The notes below the pieces were generated by a model. That model was not told the origin of the DNA. It saw only the letters and a list, made by a program, of their open reading frames with translations, and ran no database searches. The position numbers and the translations under genes were made by a program. DNA of 44,008 nt, from positions 1 to 44,008 of IMG/VR virus record IMGVR_UViG_3300042691_030650; one strand, written 5' to 3'. Shown piece by piece: positions 29,174 to 38,006 of the stretch. Source of the DNA: a virus. Each line of letters starts with the position of its first letter. Position 1 is the stretch's first letter.

Positions 29174-29643
29174 CGCCCGTACCCCGCCCGCCGCGCGGCG
29201 TCGTCGAGGATGGCCGGCCACCGCGCTTCGACCGGCGCGATGAACTCGGTGGGCTGGCCCGCGCGCGGCCCGTTGCGCCGGGTGAGGCCGTTCTCCTCGA
29301 GGTGCTGCGCGTACTCGGCCACCGTGGTGATGAACACCTCGTCGCCCAGCACCGCGGTCGCGACCTGCGACGTGTCCGGCGTGGTGGTGAAGATCGGCGG
29401 GGCGCCCGGCTGCCGCCCAGGCGTCGGCGGCGCCTCGCTCGGCCCATCCTCCGGCCGATTGCGCGAGACGCGGAATGAGGCCCGTAGGAACCCGGTGTCG
29501 AGCGGGGCGCCGGGCCCGTACTGCGACCCGATGATGATGGCCTCGGCCGCTTGCTGGGCCGCCTCCTGAAACGCGGCCGTGCCGCGTCCCTCGACGTCGT
29601 CGCGGAAGAAGGCACGCATCTCGCGCGTGAATTGGTCGCTCAC
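29170..29643 (-). CDS. HK97 gp10-like neck/tail completion protein, 157 aa
   Basis: MSDQFTREMRAFFRDDVEGR, AAFQEAAQQAAEAII, APLDTGFLRASFRVSRN and VAEYAQHLEENG match the gp10-like putative head-tail connector pattern (DTG.L..S....... YA..LE). The middle is a P-rich loop. GTG start overlapping the previous stop (GTGA). Confidence 0.75.
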   Translation of the reverse strand: MSDQFTREMRAFFRDDVEGRGTAAFQEAAQQAAEAIIIGSQYGPGAPLDTGFLRASFRVSRNRPEDGPSEAPPTPGRQPGAPPIFTTTPDTSQVATAVLGDEVFITTVAEYAQHLEENGLTRRNGPRAGQPTEFIAPVEARWPAILDDAARRAGYGR

Positions 29644-30005
29644 GTGCCGAGTCCGAGGAAGTAGCCGAAGGGGATGCCCGTCGGCGCGTATTCGTCGATG
29701 GCGATGAGTCGGCCCGTGATCCCCGCGAACAGCACCGTGTCGCCCCGCTTCGGGGTGAAGGTGAGATCAGCCGCGGCGACGAACAGCGCCGTCGTGACGC
29801 CGGTCCACGCGGCGTCGCTGGCCTTGGCGTAGCGCCGCGCGTCCGCCTGCACGACGTCGACCGTCTGCGACACCGGCGTGCCCGACACCGCGCCCGTGAT
29901 CGGGTCCGGCACCGGGTTCCGCGTGATCGTGGCCCGCGTGGTGACGCCGGCCTTGGTGGCGGCACCCACCGCGGTCTGGGTGAGCTTCGCGAGGTCGAGG
30001 GCCAT
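29640..30005 (-). CDS. Head-tail joining (neck) protein, 121 aa
   Basis: MALDLAKLTQTAVGAATKAG, then ATITRNPVPDPITGAVSGTP, TFTPKRGDTVLFAGITGRLIAIDEYAPTGIPFGYFLGLG: a small beta-barrel with the PKRGDTVLF.G..... style of minor neck proteins. ATG 30005 overlaps the adaptor's stop (TGATG). Completes the portal vertex before tail joining. Confidence 0.65.
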   Translation of the reverse strand: MALDLAKLTQTAVGAATKAGVTTRATITRNPVPDPITGAVSGTPVSQTVDVVQADARRYAKASDAAWTGVTTALFVAAADLTFTPKRGDTVLFAGITGRLIAIDEYAPTGIPFGYFLGLGT

Positions 30006-30496
30006 CAGCCCCACACCACCGCGCCGGACGCGCGCAGATAGGGCCGGAGAACCGCCAGCACGTCCACCGGTAGCTTGACGCCGCTGTCCGGGGTGAGCCG
30101 CAGCCCGCCAGGCAACTGCAGTTCCGTGCCCGGCTGCAGGCCGTTCGACTCGTACGGGTTACCCTGCTGCGAGAGCCAGAACGCCAGCCGCGAAACGGCG
30201 TCCACGACGAACGCCGGCACGAGGTTCGAGGCGATGGCGTAGCCGTCCGGGGTGGTCATCCACGCCCTGGGCCACGCCAGCGCCTGCGCGTCGTACGTGC
30301 GGCGCCCTTCCCAGTCGAGCCGGGTGAGCCACGCCGACGCCTCGGCGATGCACTGGTCTTGCGTGATCGGGTCCACGTCCGCCCACGCGCCCGCGAACGG
30401 CAGCGCCTCGAGCGCGGCCGTCACCTGCGCGCGACTCGCCAACGCGTTCGCGTTGGGCAGCCCGGCGCCGGTTTCGAGGATGAGCGTGAGCGGCAT
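30005..30496 (-). CDS. Head-tail connector (adaptor), DnaT-like family, 163 aa
   Basis: MPLTLILETGAGLPNANALA, then AQVTAALEALPFAGAWADVDPITQDQCIAEASAWLTRLDWEGRRTYDAQALAWPRAWM and PAFVVDAVSRLAFWLSQ are the motifs of the phage adaptor family often labelled putative DnaT-like protein. Sits between coat and neck genes, which fits an adaptor bound to the portal. Confidence 0.8.
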   Translation of the reverse strand: MPLTLILETGAGLPNANALASRAQVTAALEALPFAGAWADVDPITQDQCIAEASAWLTRLDWEGRRTYDAQALAWPRAWMTTPDGYAIASNLVPAFVVDAVSRLAFWLSQQGNPYESNGLQPGTELQLPGGLRLTPDSGVKLPVDVLAVLRPYLRASGAVVWG

Positions 30497-30499
30497 GGG

Positions 30500-30685
30500 T
30501 TACTCGGCGGCCTTGGCCGGCTTCTTTGCGGCCTTCGGCTCCGCGCCGTAGACGGTCATCGTCTCGGCGTCGAAGTCGCTGGCGTTGATGATGACGAAGC
30601 CGCCCTCGGCGTCCGCGTCCGCAATCTTGAGCGTCGCGGGGGCCGGAGCCGACTGGATGTACGGCGGAATGAAGTCAGCGGACAT
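30500..30685 (-). CDS. Small protein after the coat gene, 61 aa
   Basis: MSADFIPPYIQSAPAPATLK, then ADAEGGFVIINASDFDAETMTVYGA and a Lys/Ala-rich end (EPKAAKKPAKAAE). Acidic middle plus basic tail; could be a small capsid decoration or connector protein. No ribosome site seen at ATG 30685. No family. Confidence 0.6.
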   Translation of the reverse strand: MSADFIPPYIQSAPAPATLKIADADAEGGFVIINASDFDAETMTVYGAEPKAAKKPAKAAE

Positions 30686-30742
30686 GATGGGATGCGTGAA
30701 GGGTGAGCGGGGCGCCACGAGGGCGCCCCGTCAGAGGATCGG

Positions 30743-31897
30743 TCAGCCCGCCAGCCGGACGCCGAGCTCCGGGCGGACGCACGCGGCGCCGTAGAGCACG
30801 TCGAAGTCGAAGAGCGTCTGCTTGTTCTGCCGCACGACTTCCATGCGGAGCGCGACGCCGGACACCGGATCGGCCACGCTCATCACCTCGAGCGTGTTCG
30901 CGGACGACGCCTGCAGCGGCCGCGACACGAAGCCGAAACAGTCGCGGTGGAACGCGAGGTTCACGACGTGCGACGCGCGCAGCGTCACCAGCTCGCCACC
31001 CGCCTTCGCGACCTGCAGCGCCGGCGCGATCGGCACCGTGGTGTTGCCCACGATCAGGGTGGTGTTTGCCGTGACCGTGTACGTGTTCGGGTCACCCGCG
31101 AAGCTGATGATGTCGCCCGCCACCAGGTTCGAGGGGTTGGTCAGCTTGGCGATGCTCACCGTGCCCGTGCGCCCGCCGTCCGTCGAGCCGGCGTTCACCG
31201 CCTGGGCGCCGTTGGCGGTCGCATTGCCGGCCGAGAGCGGCGTCGAGACGTGCGTCGGAACCTGCTGGTCCATCGCCACGTCGAAGCCGTAGCGGCGGCC
31301 GATGGTGCCCTCGATGACCGTCTGCGCGCTGCCGATCGCCTGCGCCTGCGCGAACGCGGGCAGGGCGAGGGCGTTGGCCTCGGCATTCACGTCGAGCACC
31401 AGGCGGCGGTCCGTGAGCGGGGCGGTCTGGCGGTTGAGCTGCGCGCGGGCGTTGGTCGCCCCGGTCACGTCCGACGCGAACGGGGTGGTCCCCGCCGTGC
31501 CGACGTAGCCGAAGATGCGCGTGTAGCGCGAGAAGATGAACGCATTGATGTCCTGCGCGAGCCCCTTCACGGCCTCGGCGGTCTGGCGCGACTGCACACC
31601 GCCGACGATCTCCTCCTGCTCCTTGTCGGTCAGGAAGAAGCCGGCGCGGCGCCAGCGGTCGAGCGGGATGGGCGAGCGCACCGGGCGCATGTCGGCTGCC
31701 TGGTACGGTGCGGCCGTCGGCGCCACGTCCGACACCGGCACGGCCGACGGGATGTAGAGGTTGACCACGTCGCCCTGATTGGCGGGGGTGTTGCTGTAGT
31801 CGGTGTTGACGAGGCGCGGCATGACGCACGCGGCGCGCAGCGTCTGGAGGCCCTGGGCCACCAGAATCGGGACGATGTCCTGCAAAAGGTTCGGCAT
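30743..31897 (-). CDS. Major capsid (coat) protein, P22 gp5-like
   Basis: 384 residues. MPNLLQDIVPILVAQGLQTL, then RAACVMPRLVNTDYSNTPANQGDVVNLYIPSA, GFFLTDKEQEEIV and later TVSIAKLTNPSNLVAGDIISFAGDPNTYTVTANTT (an inserted beta domain) match the P22-type coat family. Forms the icosahedral shell. GAGGAA is placed well before ATG 31897. The inserted domain is the region most exposed on P22-like capsids. Confidence 0.85.
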   Translation of the reverse strand: MPNLLQDIVPILVAQGLQTLRAACVMPRLVNTDYSNTPANQGDVVNLYIPSAVPVSDVAPTAAPYQAADMRPVRSPIPLDRWRRAGFFLTDKEQEEIVGGVQSRQTAEAVKGLAQDINAFIFSRYTRIFGYVGTAGTTPFASDVTGATNARAQLNRQTAPLTDRRLVLDVNAEANALALPAFAQAQAIGSAQTVIEGTIGRRYGFDVAMDQQVPTHVSTPLSAGNATANGAQAVNAGSTDGGRTGTVSIAKLTNPSNLVAGDIISFAGDPNTYTVTANTTLIVGNTTVPIAPALQVAKAGGELVTLRASHVVNLAFHRDCFGFVSRPLQASSANTLEVMSVADPVSGVALRMEVVRQNKQTLFDFDVLYGAACVRPELGVRLAG

Positions 31898-32061
31898 AAC
31901 GGTTCCTCGGTCGATGGTCGCGCGTCGACGTGGCCCGAAACGGCCATCGCGCCGAACGCGCACGGATGCGCGCTCCGAGAGGGAGAGCGAATCAGCACGC
32001 GCTCAGCGCGACGCTGGCCTACGGGTCCTGCCCTACTGCCGACGCTCAGCGCCAGCGGCCA

Positions 32062-32787
32062 CTAGTTCGTGGCGACCTTCACTTCACCCTTTGCGATCTT
32101 GTCGAGGTTCGCCAAGAACGCCGACTGATCGGTCGCGGCCACCTGACCGGCCGGCACTGGACGCCCGCCGCCGCCGCTGGACCCGCCGCCGCTGCCGACC
32201 GTCGCGCCGTAGAACTTCGGGGCCTCGGCCTTGAACACGTCGGCGTAGAACTTCTCGACGGTGAGGCCGGTGGGGTCGCCGTCCTTGTCGTAGACGACAC
32301 TCTTGCCGGTCTTCTCGTCGAACCGCACCCGCCGCCCCTTGTGCAGGTCGACGACGTACGGCACGTCCTCTGCCGGAACGCCCGCCTTCACCGCCGCGTC
32401 GCGGATGGCAAATTCGATCTCGCGGTCGATGAACTTGGTGCGGTACTGCTCGGCGTCCGCCAGCCGCTTTTCGTACTCGGCCTTGGTCTCGCCGATGCGC
32501 TTCTCGAGCAGCTTGTCGAAGTCGCCCGCCTTGCGAGCCTGCTCCTCTTCGAGCTTGGCCATGTCCGCGCGGAACTTGGCCACCTGCTCCGGGCTCAGCC
32601 CGCCGAGCGCCTTCTCGAGGTCTTCGTACCGCTGCTGCAGCTTCTTCTTCTCGTCAAGGATGCGCTCCTGCGACGACTTGAGGCCGTCCACGTCGGCCAC
32701 GGCCCACTTGCCTTCCTTCGTCTCGACCGCGGACTCGCGCAGCGACTCCGGGATCGCCTCCTTCGACTCGAACATCTTGAGCGACAT
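32062..32787 (-). CDS. Capsid scaffolding protein
   Basis: 241 residues. MSLKMFESKEAIPESLRESA, then a long coiled coil (about 35-115, ERILDEKKKLQQRYEDLEKAL ... LEEEQARKAGDFDKLLEKRIGETKAEYEKRLADAEQ), a mixed region (AGVPAEDVPYVVDLHKGRRVRFDE), a Gly/Ser linker and a helical C-terminus. This layout directly upstream of the coat gene is that of scaffolding proteins. Not expected in the mature virion. GAGGGG before ATG 32787. Confidence 0.82.
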   Translation of the reverse strand: MSLKMFESKEAIPESLRESAVETKEGKWAVADVDGLKSSQERILDEKKKLQQRYEDLEKALGGLSPEQVAKFRADMAKLEEEQARKAGDFDKLLEKRIGETKAEYEKRLADAEQYRTKFIDREIEFAIRDAAVKAGVPAEDVPYVVDLHKGRRVRFDEKTGKSVVYDKDGDPTGLTVEKFYADVFKAEAPKFYGATVGSGGGSSGGGGRPVPAGQVAATDQSAFLANLDKIAKGEVKVATN

Positions 32788-32867
32788 CGGGTCCCCTCAG
32801 GGGTTGATGGTGATGCCGCACGATGGCAGCGTCACACGCGCGAACCTAGAGCGGTGGCGGTGGGGCG

Positions 32868-32884
32868 GGGGCCGTGGTGGCCCC
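32868..32884 (-). terminator. Hairpin between 79-aa gene and scaffold gene
   Basis: GGGGCC (32868-32873), loop GTGGT, GGCCCC (32879-32884) in the 105-bp gap before the scaffold gene. No T-run follows on the minus strand, so it may be an RNA-stability or pausing element rather than a full terminator. Confidence 0.35.
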
Positions 32885-32892
32885 GGCTCATA

Positions 32893-33132
32893 CTACTCGA
32901 CGGCGATGCCGTACGACTCCAGCTCCTTGACGAAGGCGTCGAGGTCTCGACCCTGCGGCGGGAAGCTGGTGTTGAGCCACAGTTCCGTGCCGGGCACCTC
33001 GTGCGTCCACCGCCCGGTGGCGATAGCCGCTTCGACCTGGTCGACCGCCACCGTGGCGTTGGGGGCGGGGATGGTGTCGAGGAAGGACGGGGCCTCTTCG
33101 TCAGGCACGGGATCGAAGGCGTGTTCACTCAT
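32893..33132 (-). CDS. Small acidic protein between head genes, 79 aa
   Basis: MSEHAFDPVPDEEAPSFLDT, then VAVDQVEAAIATGRWTHEVPGTELWLNTSFPPQGRDLDAFVKELESYGIAVE. Acidic N-terminus, mixed alpha/beta C-terminus. GGAGCC precedes ATG 33132. Located between the gp7-like protein and the scaffold; might assist head assembly. No family recognised. Confidence 0.6.
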   Translation of the reverse strand: MSEHAFDPVPDEEAPSFLDTIPAPNATVAVDQVEAAIATGRWTHEVPGTELWLNTSFPPQGRDLDAFVKELESYGIAVE

Positions 33133-33135
33133 CGG

Positions 33136-34149
33136 TCAGGCTCCTACAGTGGCGAGTTGTGGAAGTGGCACGGCAGGCAGCCGTGCAGGGCGGAGCAGGG
33201 GGTTCCCCCGCTTCGTATAGCTGGTGCAACGGCACGACGGGTGCGCCGGGGGGTGGAGCATCGGCCCGTTCGGTGTGAGGAACGGCTCGCCGAGCAGCAC
33301 GCCATCAGCGTTCATGCTCGGGATCGGCGCGCACACCTGACACAACCGTTCGTCGGCCGACACCACCCAGTAGCTGCGCACCTGGTCTGCCGGCACAGCG
33401 CCCTGCCGAATGGCCTCGTGCCAGCCTACAGCCGACGCTTCGTTCGCGGCCTGCATGGCCGCGGTGCGCGCGAACGTCTCGGCGCGGAAGGCCACGAGCT
33501 TGCGTTCGTACGCGGCGACCATCGTGTCGATCTGCGCGGGGGTGAGGTTCTCGCGGATCTTGTACCGGCGGTCACGAAGCGCCCTCCGCAGCGCGTCGCC
33601 GGTGCGGCCGTCTTCCAAGGCCTGCCGGAAGCTTCCCACGATCTTCCGGTCGTACGCGGTGAGGCCCGACCCGACGCCGTCCTTGAGCATCGTGGCCACG
33701 GCGCGCGGGCCTTTGCCTCGAGCCAGCTCGGTGGCGATGGTCGACCGAATCCCCTCGCGCACCTCGCTTTGCACCCGCGCGAACGACCCATCCTCCCAGC
33801 GGCGCACGGCAGCGATCAGCTCGGGCGACTGCACCGGCGCCACCACGACCACCCGCCGATTCCACCCGCCGCCGCCAGCGTTGAGGTCGCGCACGACGTC
33901 GCGCGTGATCCGCAGCAAGCCGGCGGTCCAGGTGGCCCGGACGGCGGTGGTAGCGGCGATGGCGGTGGGGGTGGTGGTCAAGAGCGCCACAGCCGCGTCG
34001 ATGTTGCCCGCCTCCAGCAGTCGCACGAGGTCGGCGAGGCGATCGGGTGACTGCGCGGCCGCCATCGCCAGGAAGGCGCGCCGGAGGGCGGGTTCCAGCC
34101 GCGACGCGAGCTCCTGCAGGCGCTGTTGCGCGCGTTGGGCGGGGGTCAT
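33136..34149 (-). CDS. SPP1 gp7/Mu F-like minor head protein
   Basis: 337 residues. The C-terminal half (ETFARTAAMQAANEASAVGWHEAIRQG ... YWVVSADERLCQVCAPIPS ... LHPPAHPSCRCTSYTKRG) carries the CxxC and HPxCRC cysteines of the phage Mu F / SPP1 gp7 family. Found inside or at the portal vertex, where it helps head assembly and DNA ejection. ATGA overlap with the portal gene. Confidence 0.9.
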   Translation of the reverse strand: MTPAQRAQQRLQELASRLEPALRRAFLAMAAAQSPDRLADLVRLLEAGNIDAAVALLTTTPTAIAATTAVRATWTAGLLRITRDVVRDLNAGGGGWNRRVVVVAPVQSPELIAAVRRWEDGSFARVQSEVREGIRSTIATELARGKGPRAVATMLKDGVGSGLTAYDRKIVGSFRQALEDGRTGDALRRALRDRRYKIRENLTPAQIDTMVAAYERKLVAFRAETFARTAAMQAANEASAVGWHEAIRQGAVPADQVRSYWVVSADERLCQVCAPIPSMNADGVLLGEPFLTPNGPMLHPPAHPSCRCTSYTKRGNPLLRPARLPAVPLPQLATVGA

Positions 34150-35762
34150 GCCGCCTCGCCCTCCCCGTCCTCACCCGCCGGCGGCATGACCTCCCGATCC
34201 CGCGCCGCCAGCGCCTCCACTTCCCGAGCCGCTTCCATCTCGGCCAGCAGCCGCCCCGTGATGGCCGCCACGTCGACATTCTCCGGCACACGCCCCGTCC
34301 GCAGGAAATCGAGCCACGTGTCCACGTCGAGGCGGCCGTTGAGCACGGCTTGCCAGAGCAGCGCGGCGATCTGCGGGTCGGCGTCCGGCGCCGCGAACGC
34401 CGGGTGCATCTCGATGGACGGCTCCGTGGCCTCGTAGTGCGCGGCGTGGAACACCAGCGCTTGCTCGAGCGCGTCCTGCACGCCGCGGGCGACGGTCGCG
34501 TGCGTGGCATTTTCCGCCGCCAGGTCGAGGGTCCGGCCCTTCGCTGTTTCCGTGCTCTGCTGCCGGTCCTTGGCGATGAACGACATGCCGAGGGCGGCGA
34601 TCTGCCGCACGATCTCGTCGCGCTCTTCCTTCGACGAGGTCAGCGCATCGGCCGGCGCCGCGGCGTAGCCCACCTTGGCGTCGGCGTTGCGCGAGCGGAT
34701 CACGCTGTTCGGGCCGACTTTCACCGGCTTTTCCACGCCGTTTTCGTCTCGCTCCTGCTCCACGCCCAGCATGTACAGCGTCGGCGAGTGCGTGTGCTTG
34801 ATCAGGTACCGCCGATCGGCCGTCAGGCCATAATGGTCGAGGTTGAGCTCCGCGACGCCGAAGAACGCCGGCTCGGAGACGAACGGGACGGCGGGGCGCT
34901 TCGGGTAGGCGATGGCCAACGGGATGGCCGGCAGCGGCGTGCGCCGCGCGCCGGTCATCGTGCCGGTGCTCACCTGCCGGAAGTGCTCGCCGGTGCCGTC
35001 GGGGCCGGGCGGCACGTGCTCCCAGACGGTGTAGGTGACGCCGGCCGATTCCAGCCGCAGCACCCGGTACCGGTTCCGCGACGTGGTGCCGAACGTGCCG
35101 GTGGCGACGTCGGTCGGCTCGTAGATCACCACCTGCCGCAGCACCTCGTGCGCGGCGAGTCGGGCGACCTCATCCTCGGTGAGCAGCCCGCGTGCCCAGT
35201 CCGTGAGGATGCGCCCCATATCCGGCGTCTCGATGATCCACGAGATGAGCTGCTCGGCCCGCAGCAGGACCCAGTACGGCCGGAGCCGCATCCGCTGCTG
35301 GTTGGCCAGGGTGAGGGTGACGCCTTCAGGTACCGGGGGCGCGTCGACCAGAATGGCCGCGAAGCCGCCGACGATGGCCTCCTGCGTCAGCTCCCGCACG
35401 AACACGTCGCCGTGTGTCCCCTTCCGGTCAATGTCCTCCCAGTCCGCGAGGATGCGCGCGTCGGGCCCCTCGGCGAACGTGGGCGGGCTGGCCACGATCA
35501 TCCCGACGACCGCCTCGACAGTGCGCTCGTAGTACCGCGTGAGCCGCGCGATGCGGGCCCGCAGGCGGTAGAACCCCGGCTCCTCGGCCGGCCACTTCGG
35601 CAACGCCTCGGGGCCGAGCGCGCGAACGCCCTCGGTCCCCTGCATGAGCGCCCGAGATACCCGGCGGGCCTTCTCGGTCTCGACGTAGGCCGGATGCTTG
35701 AAGTCCGGGCGCTCGTGCGGCGGCGCGTTGGCCGGGATGGTCGGAATGACGGGCGCGGTCAT
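34146..35762 (-). CDS. Portal protein, DUF4055 family
   Basis: 538 residues. RPDFKHPAYVETEKARRVSRALMQGTEGVRALG, YRLRARIARLTRYYERTVEAVVGMIVASPP and YPKRPAVPFVSEPAFFGVAELNLDHYGLTADRRYLIKHTHSPTLYMLG are signature stretches of the DUF4055 portal family. Forms the dodecameric channel for DNA packaging and tail attachment. Start ATG 35762, one base after the terminase stop. C-terminal helices (LDVDTWLDFLRTGRVPENVDVAAI) are the crown or barrel. Confidence 0.88.
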   Translation of the reverse strand: MTAPVIPTIPANAPPHERPDFKHPAYVETEKARRVSRALMQGTEGVRALGPEALPKWPAEEPGFYRLRARIARLTRYYERTVEAVVGMIVASPPTFAEGPDARILADWEDIDRKGTHGDVFVRELTQEAIVGGFAAILVDAPPVPEGVTLTLANQQRMRLRPYWVLLRAEQLISWIIETPDMGRILTDWARGLLTEDEVARLAAHEVLRQVVIYEPTDVATGTFGTTSRNRYRVLRLESAGVTYTVWEHVPPGPDGTGEHFRQVSTGTMTGARRTPLPAIPLAIAYPKRPAVPFVSEPAFFGVAELNLDHYGLTADRRYLIKHTHSPTLYMLGVEQERDENGVEKPVKVGPNSVIRSRNADAKVGYAAAPADALTSSKEERDEIVRQIAALGMSFIAKDRQQSTETAKGRTLDLAAENATHATVARGVQDALEQALVFHAAHYEATEPSIEMHPAFAAPDADPQIAALLWQAVLNGRLDVDTWLDFLRTGRVPENVDVAAITGRLLAEMEAAREVEALAARDREVMPPAGEDGEGEAA

Positions 35763-35763
35763 G

Positions 35764-37212
35764 TCAGGCGAAGGCGAAGGTGGAGACGGAGGCGGTGCGA
35801 GGCAGCGCCAGCACGCTATAGCGAGTCTCGTCGCCGATGTGGTCTTCGGCGTTCGTGTCGATGTCGTCGGGCTTCTTCTCGTCGCGGGGGAGCAGCGGTA
35901 CGGTGCGGATGAACTGCCGGCAGGTGTCGAACACGTACAGGCCGGGTTCCTCCGGCGACGGACACGCCGCAGCCGCGAACATTTCCCGCATCCGCTCCCA
36001 GCCGTTCTTCCGGCTCCCAGGCTTCTTGTCAGCTTCGACCCACGTGACGCCATTTTCTTCCATGGTGTCGGCGATGGACCGAGAGTCGGTGTCGTTCACG
36101 TCGTAGATCGAAGAATCGGCCGGCCCGGGTCGCACCCGCATGGGCACCTCCTCCCCGCGCAGTCCCCGCACGCGAAAAGCGGACTCCCGTTCGCGGATGC
36201 CCCTCGCCACCGCACTCGACGGCATCTTGAGCCCCACGTTCGGCGTGCCGTTCCATCCGTACCATTCGGCGAACCGGATCAGCGAGCCGCGAGGGAACGT
36301 GCGGTAGGCGCCCGGCGCGACTTCGACGCGGCTGCCGTCCGCCTCTGCCCACCACCCTACCGAAAACGGCTTGCTTGAACCCCAGTCAAACGCGCGACAG
36401 ACGCGCCACGATGCGGGCAGAACGAAGGGCTTCACGACGTGATACCGCGCATCCCACACGTCGTCGAAGAACCCGCCGGCGACGACATCCCACGACCCGG
36501 CGAACCATGCTTTTCGGCGGTTGGCGTCGAGGTCACCGGCAAGGCGGGCCGGGTAGCCCGGGTCGGCCGCGAGGAGTGTGGTGTTCTCGGACCAGTGGCC
36601 GTGGATGCGGACCCGCTCGTTGCCGGCGTCGTCGCGGGTAATAGCCCCCGCCGGCGCCGGATCCACGAACCGCGCTTTCACGGCGTGGTGCCCGATCCCG
36701 AACGGGTTGGCCGTCGCGCGGTACTTGCGCGGCATTCCGGGCCGCGACGATCGGTGACACGCCTTCATGGCGTCGTAACACGACAGATCCGGCCAATTCG
36801 TGAGCTCTTCCCAGCCGATCCACGGGTACTCGTGCCCGTGGTAGTTCCAGTAGTCGTCGGGGCTGGCCATGTGCCGCAGCAGCAGCTCTTCCCCGTCTGG
36901 GAACTTCCACGTGTACGAGCCTTCGTTGAAGCGGGCGTCGGGGAACACCTGGCGGAAGATCCGCTTGCTCTTGCTGACCACGTCCGCCAGCTGCGGGTAG
37001 CTCTGGCGGAACAGGATGCCGCGCCACGAGGCGCCGAATCCCTGCCCCACGTGCTGCGCGAAGTCGACGAGGAGCGCGTCCGTCTTGCCCGGTCCGCGGG
37101 TGCCCTCGTACAGGCACTCCGTGACCGGGCAGGCGAGGAAGAGCGTCTGCGAGCCGGGGTGCGGCTGCCACGCGATGGAGGCTGCCACCGCGACCACCTT
37201 AGCCCACGCCAT
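35764..37212 (-). CDS. terL: Terminase large subunit
   Basis: 482 residues. ATPase: Walker A EGTRGPGKTD (36-45), adenine-motif region before it, Walker B with WIGWEE (131-136). Nuclease: D276 (RAFDWGSS), D366 (ADSSIYD), D457 with D461 (EDHIGDETRY). Packages DNA into procapsids and cuts concatemers. ATG 37212 overlaps the small-subunit stop by 14 bases; in-frame GTG codons slightly later, one with AAGGTGG ahead of it, are alternatives. Confidence 0.93.
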   Translation of the reverse strand: MAWAKVVAVAASIAWQPHPGSQTLFLACPVTECLYEGTRGPGKTDALLVDFAQHVGQGFGASWRGILFRQSYPQLADVVSKSKRIFRQVFPDARFNEGSYTWKFPDGEELLLRHMASPDDYWNYHGHEYPWIGWEELTNWPDLSCYDAMKACHRSSRPGMPRKYRATANPFGIGHHAVKARFVDPAPAGAITRDDAGNERVRIHGHWSENTTLLAADPGYPARLAGDLDANRRKAWFAGSWDVVAGGFFDDVWDARYHVVKPFVLPASWRVCRAFDWGSSKPFSVGWWAEADGSRVEVAPGAYRTFPRGSLIRFAEWYGWNGTPNVGLKMPSSAVARGIRERESAFRVRGLRGEEVPMRVRPGPADSSIYDVNDTDSRSIADTMEENGVTWVEADKKPGSRKNGWERMREMFAAAACPSPEEPGLYVFDTCRQFIRTVPLLPRDEKKPDDIDTNAEDHIGDETRYSVLALPRTASVSTFAFA

Positions 37213-37633
37213 GCTGTTCGGACAGCGCGCGCTTGGCCGCCTCGAGTCCGGCCTGCTGCGCTTGGGTGGCCAGCGCCCACGTGCCGGCGTCGGGCGCCAT
37301 GGGCACCATCAGCACCGCCCGGGGCACGTCCTTCCCCTCGTTGTCGGTCTCGGTGATCGTCGTGCCCATGCCATACTTGCCGAGCATGTCCAGCGCCTTC
37401 ATGCGCTCGATCGGCGTCTTGCTGGGGTCGTCGGCGATGTCAGCGAGGATGTGCAGCCGCTCGTCGAGCGCCGTGCGCATGGCGGCCCGGATCGCCGACG
37501 GCGGACGCCCAGCGTTCGGGGCGCCCTTCTTCGGGCCACGCCCGGGGCCGCGCAGCCTCGGATCAGCCGCCACACCGCGCAGGCGAGGCGACTTCACGGG
37601 CGACTTTTCCACATTCCCCGGTTTACGCGGCAT
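37199..37633 (-). CDS. terS: Terminase small subunit
   Basis: 144 residues. Basic N-terminus (MPRKPGNVEKSPVKSPRLRG ... PKKGAPNAGRPPSAIRAAMRTALDERLHILADIADDPSKTPIERMKALDMLGKYGMGTT) gives a DNA-binding helical region. Small-subunit identity follows from size, helical/basic make-up and place directly before the large subunit. ATG 37633 is preferred over 37648 because GAGGA lies 8 bases before it. Confidence 0.75.
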   Translation of the reverse strand: MPRKPGNVEKSPVKSPRLRGVAADPRLRGPGRGPKKGAPNAGRPPSAIRAAMRTALDERLHILADIADDPSKTPIERMKALDMLGKYGMGTTITETDNEGKDVPRAVLMVPMAPDAGTWALATQAQQAGLEAAKRALSEQHGVG

Positions 37634-38006
37634 GTCGGGAATCCTCATCAGTGAGTACCCCGAGCGTCAGTTGGCTCGGATGCGGACGGGGGCCACGATG
37701 CCCCCGGCGGGTGCGCGGGAGCGGCGTGGAGGCCGCCGGTTGGCGATACGCCCGGGGCCCGGCCACGTACTCGCCCGGGGTGCCACCGGTGGGGAGCACG
37801 ACGGGGTCGAGGTACCGGGCCCGCACCAACGCCCGGAGCGCGCGGCGCGTGGTCCGGATGCGGAGGCCGAGGGTCTCGGCCATCGTCCGGACCTTGATGA
37901 CCTGCGGCGCGGTCAGGTCGTGGTGCGCCGTCAGGTACCACCAGAGGAACTTCACGGCCGTGCTGCGGCGCAGCGGGCGGTAGCGGATGACGCGGGTGAT
38001 GGTCAT
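37623..38006 (-). CDS. Winged-helix-like regulator, 127 aa
   Basis: Residues 14-85 (RSTAVKFLWWYLTAHHDLTAPQVIKVRTMAETLGLRIRTTRRALRALVRARYLDPVV) look like a winged helix: three helices with a recognition helix RTTRRALRAL, then a hairpin. The C-terminus is P/R-rich and disordered. Between replication (RusA) and packaging genes, so it may switch late genes on. ATGA overlap upstream, stop overlapping the terminase gene. Confidence 0.6.
   Translation of the reverse strand: MTITRVIRYRPLRRSTAVKFLWWYLTAHHDLTAPQVIKVRTMAETLGLRIRTTRRALRALVRARYLDPVVLPTGGTPGEYVAGPRAYRQPAASTPLPRTRRGHRGPRPHPSQLTLGVLTDEDSRHAA

Noticed and set aside
31930-35912. Very long arginine/proline-rich plus-strand frames opposite coat, scaffold, portal and terminase genes
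   Set aside because: High GC at third positions leaves antisense frames open. Composition is unnatural and the minus-strand genes are well-identified families.
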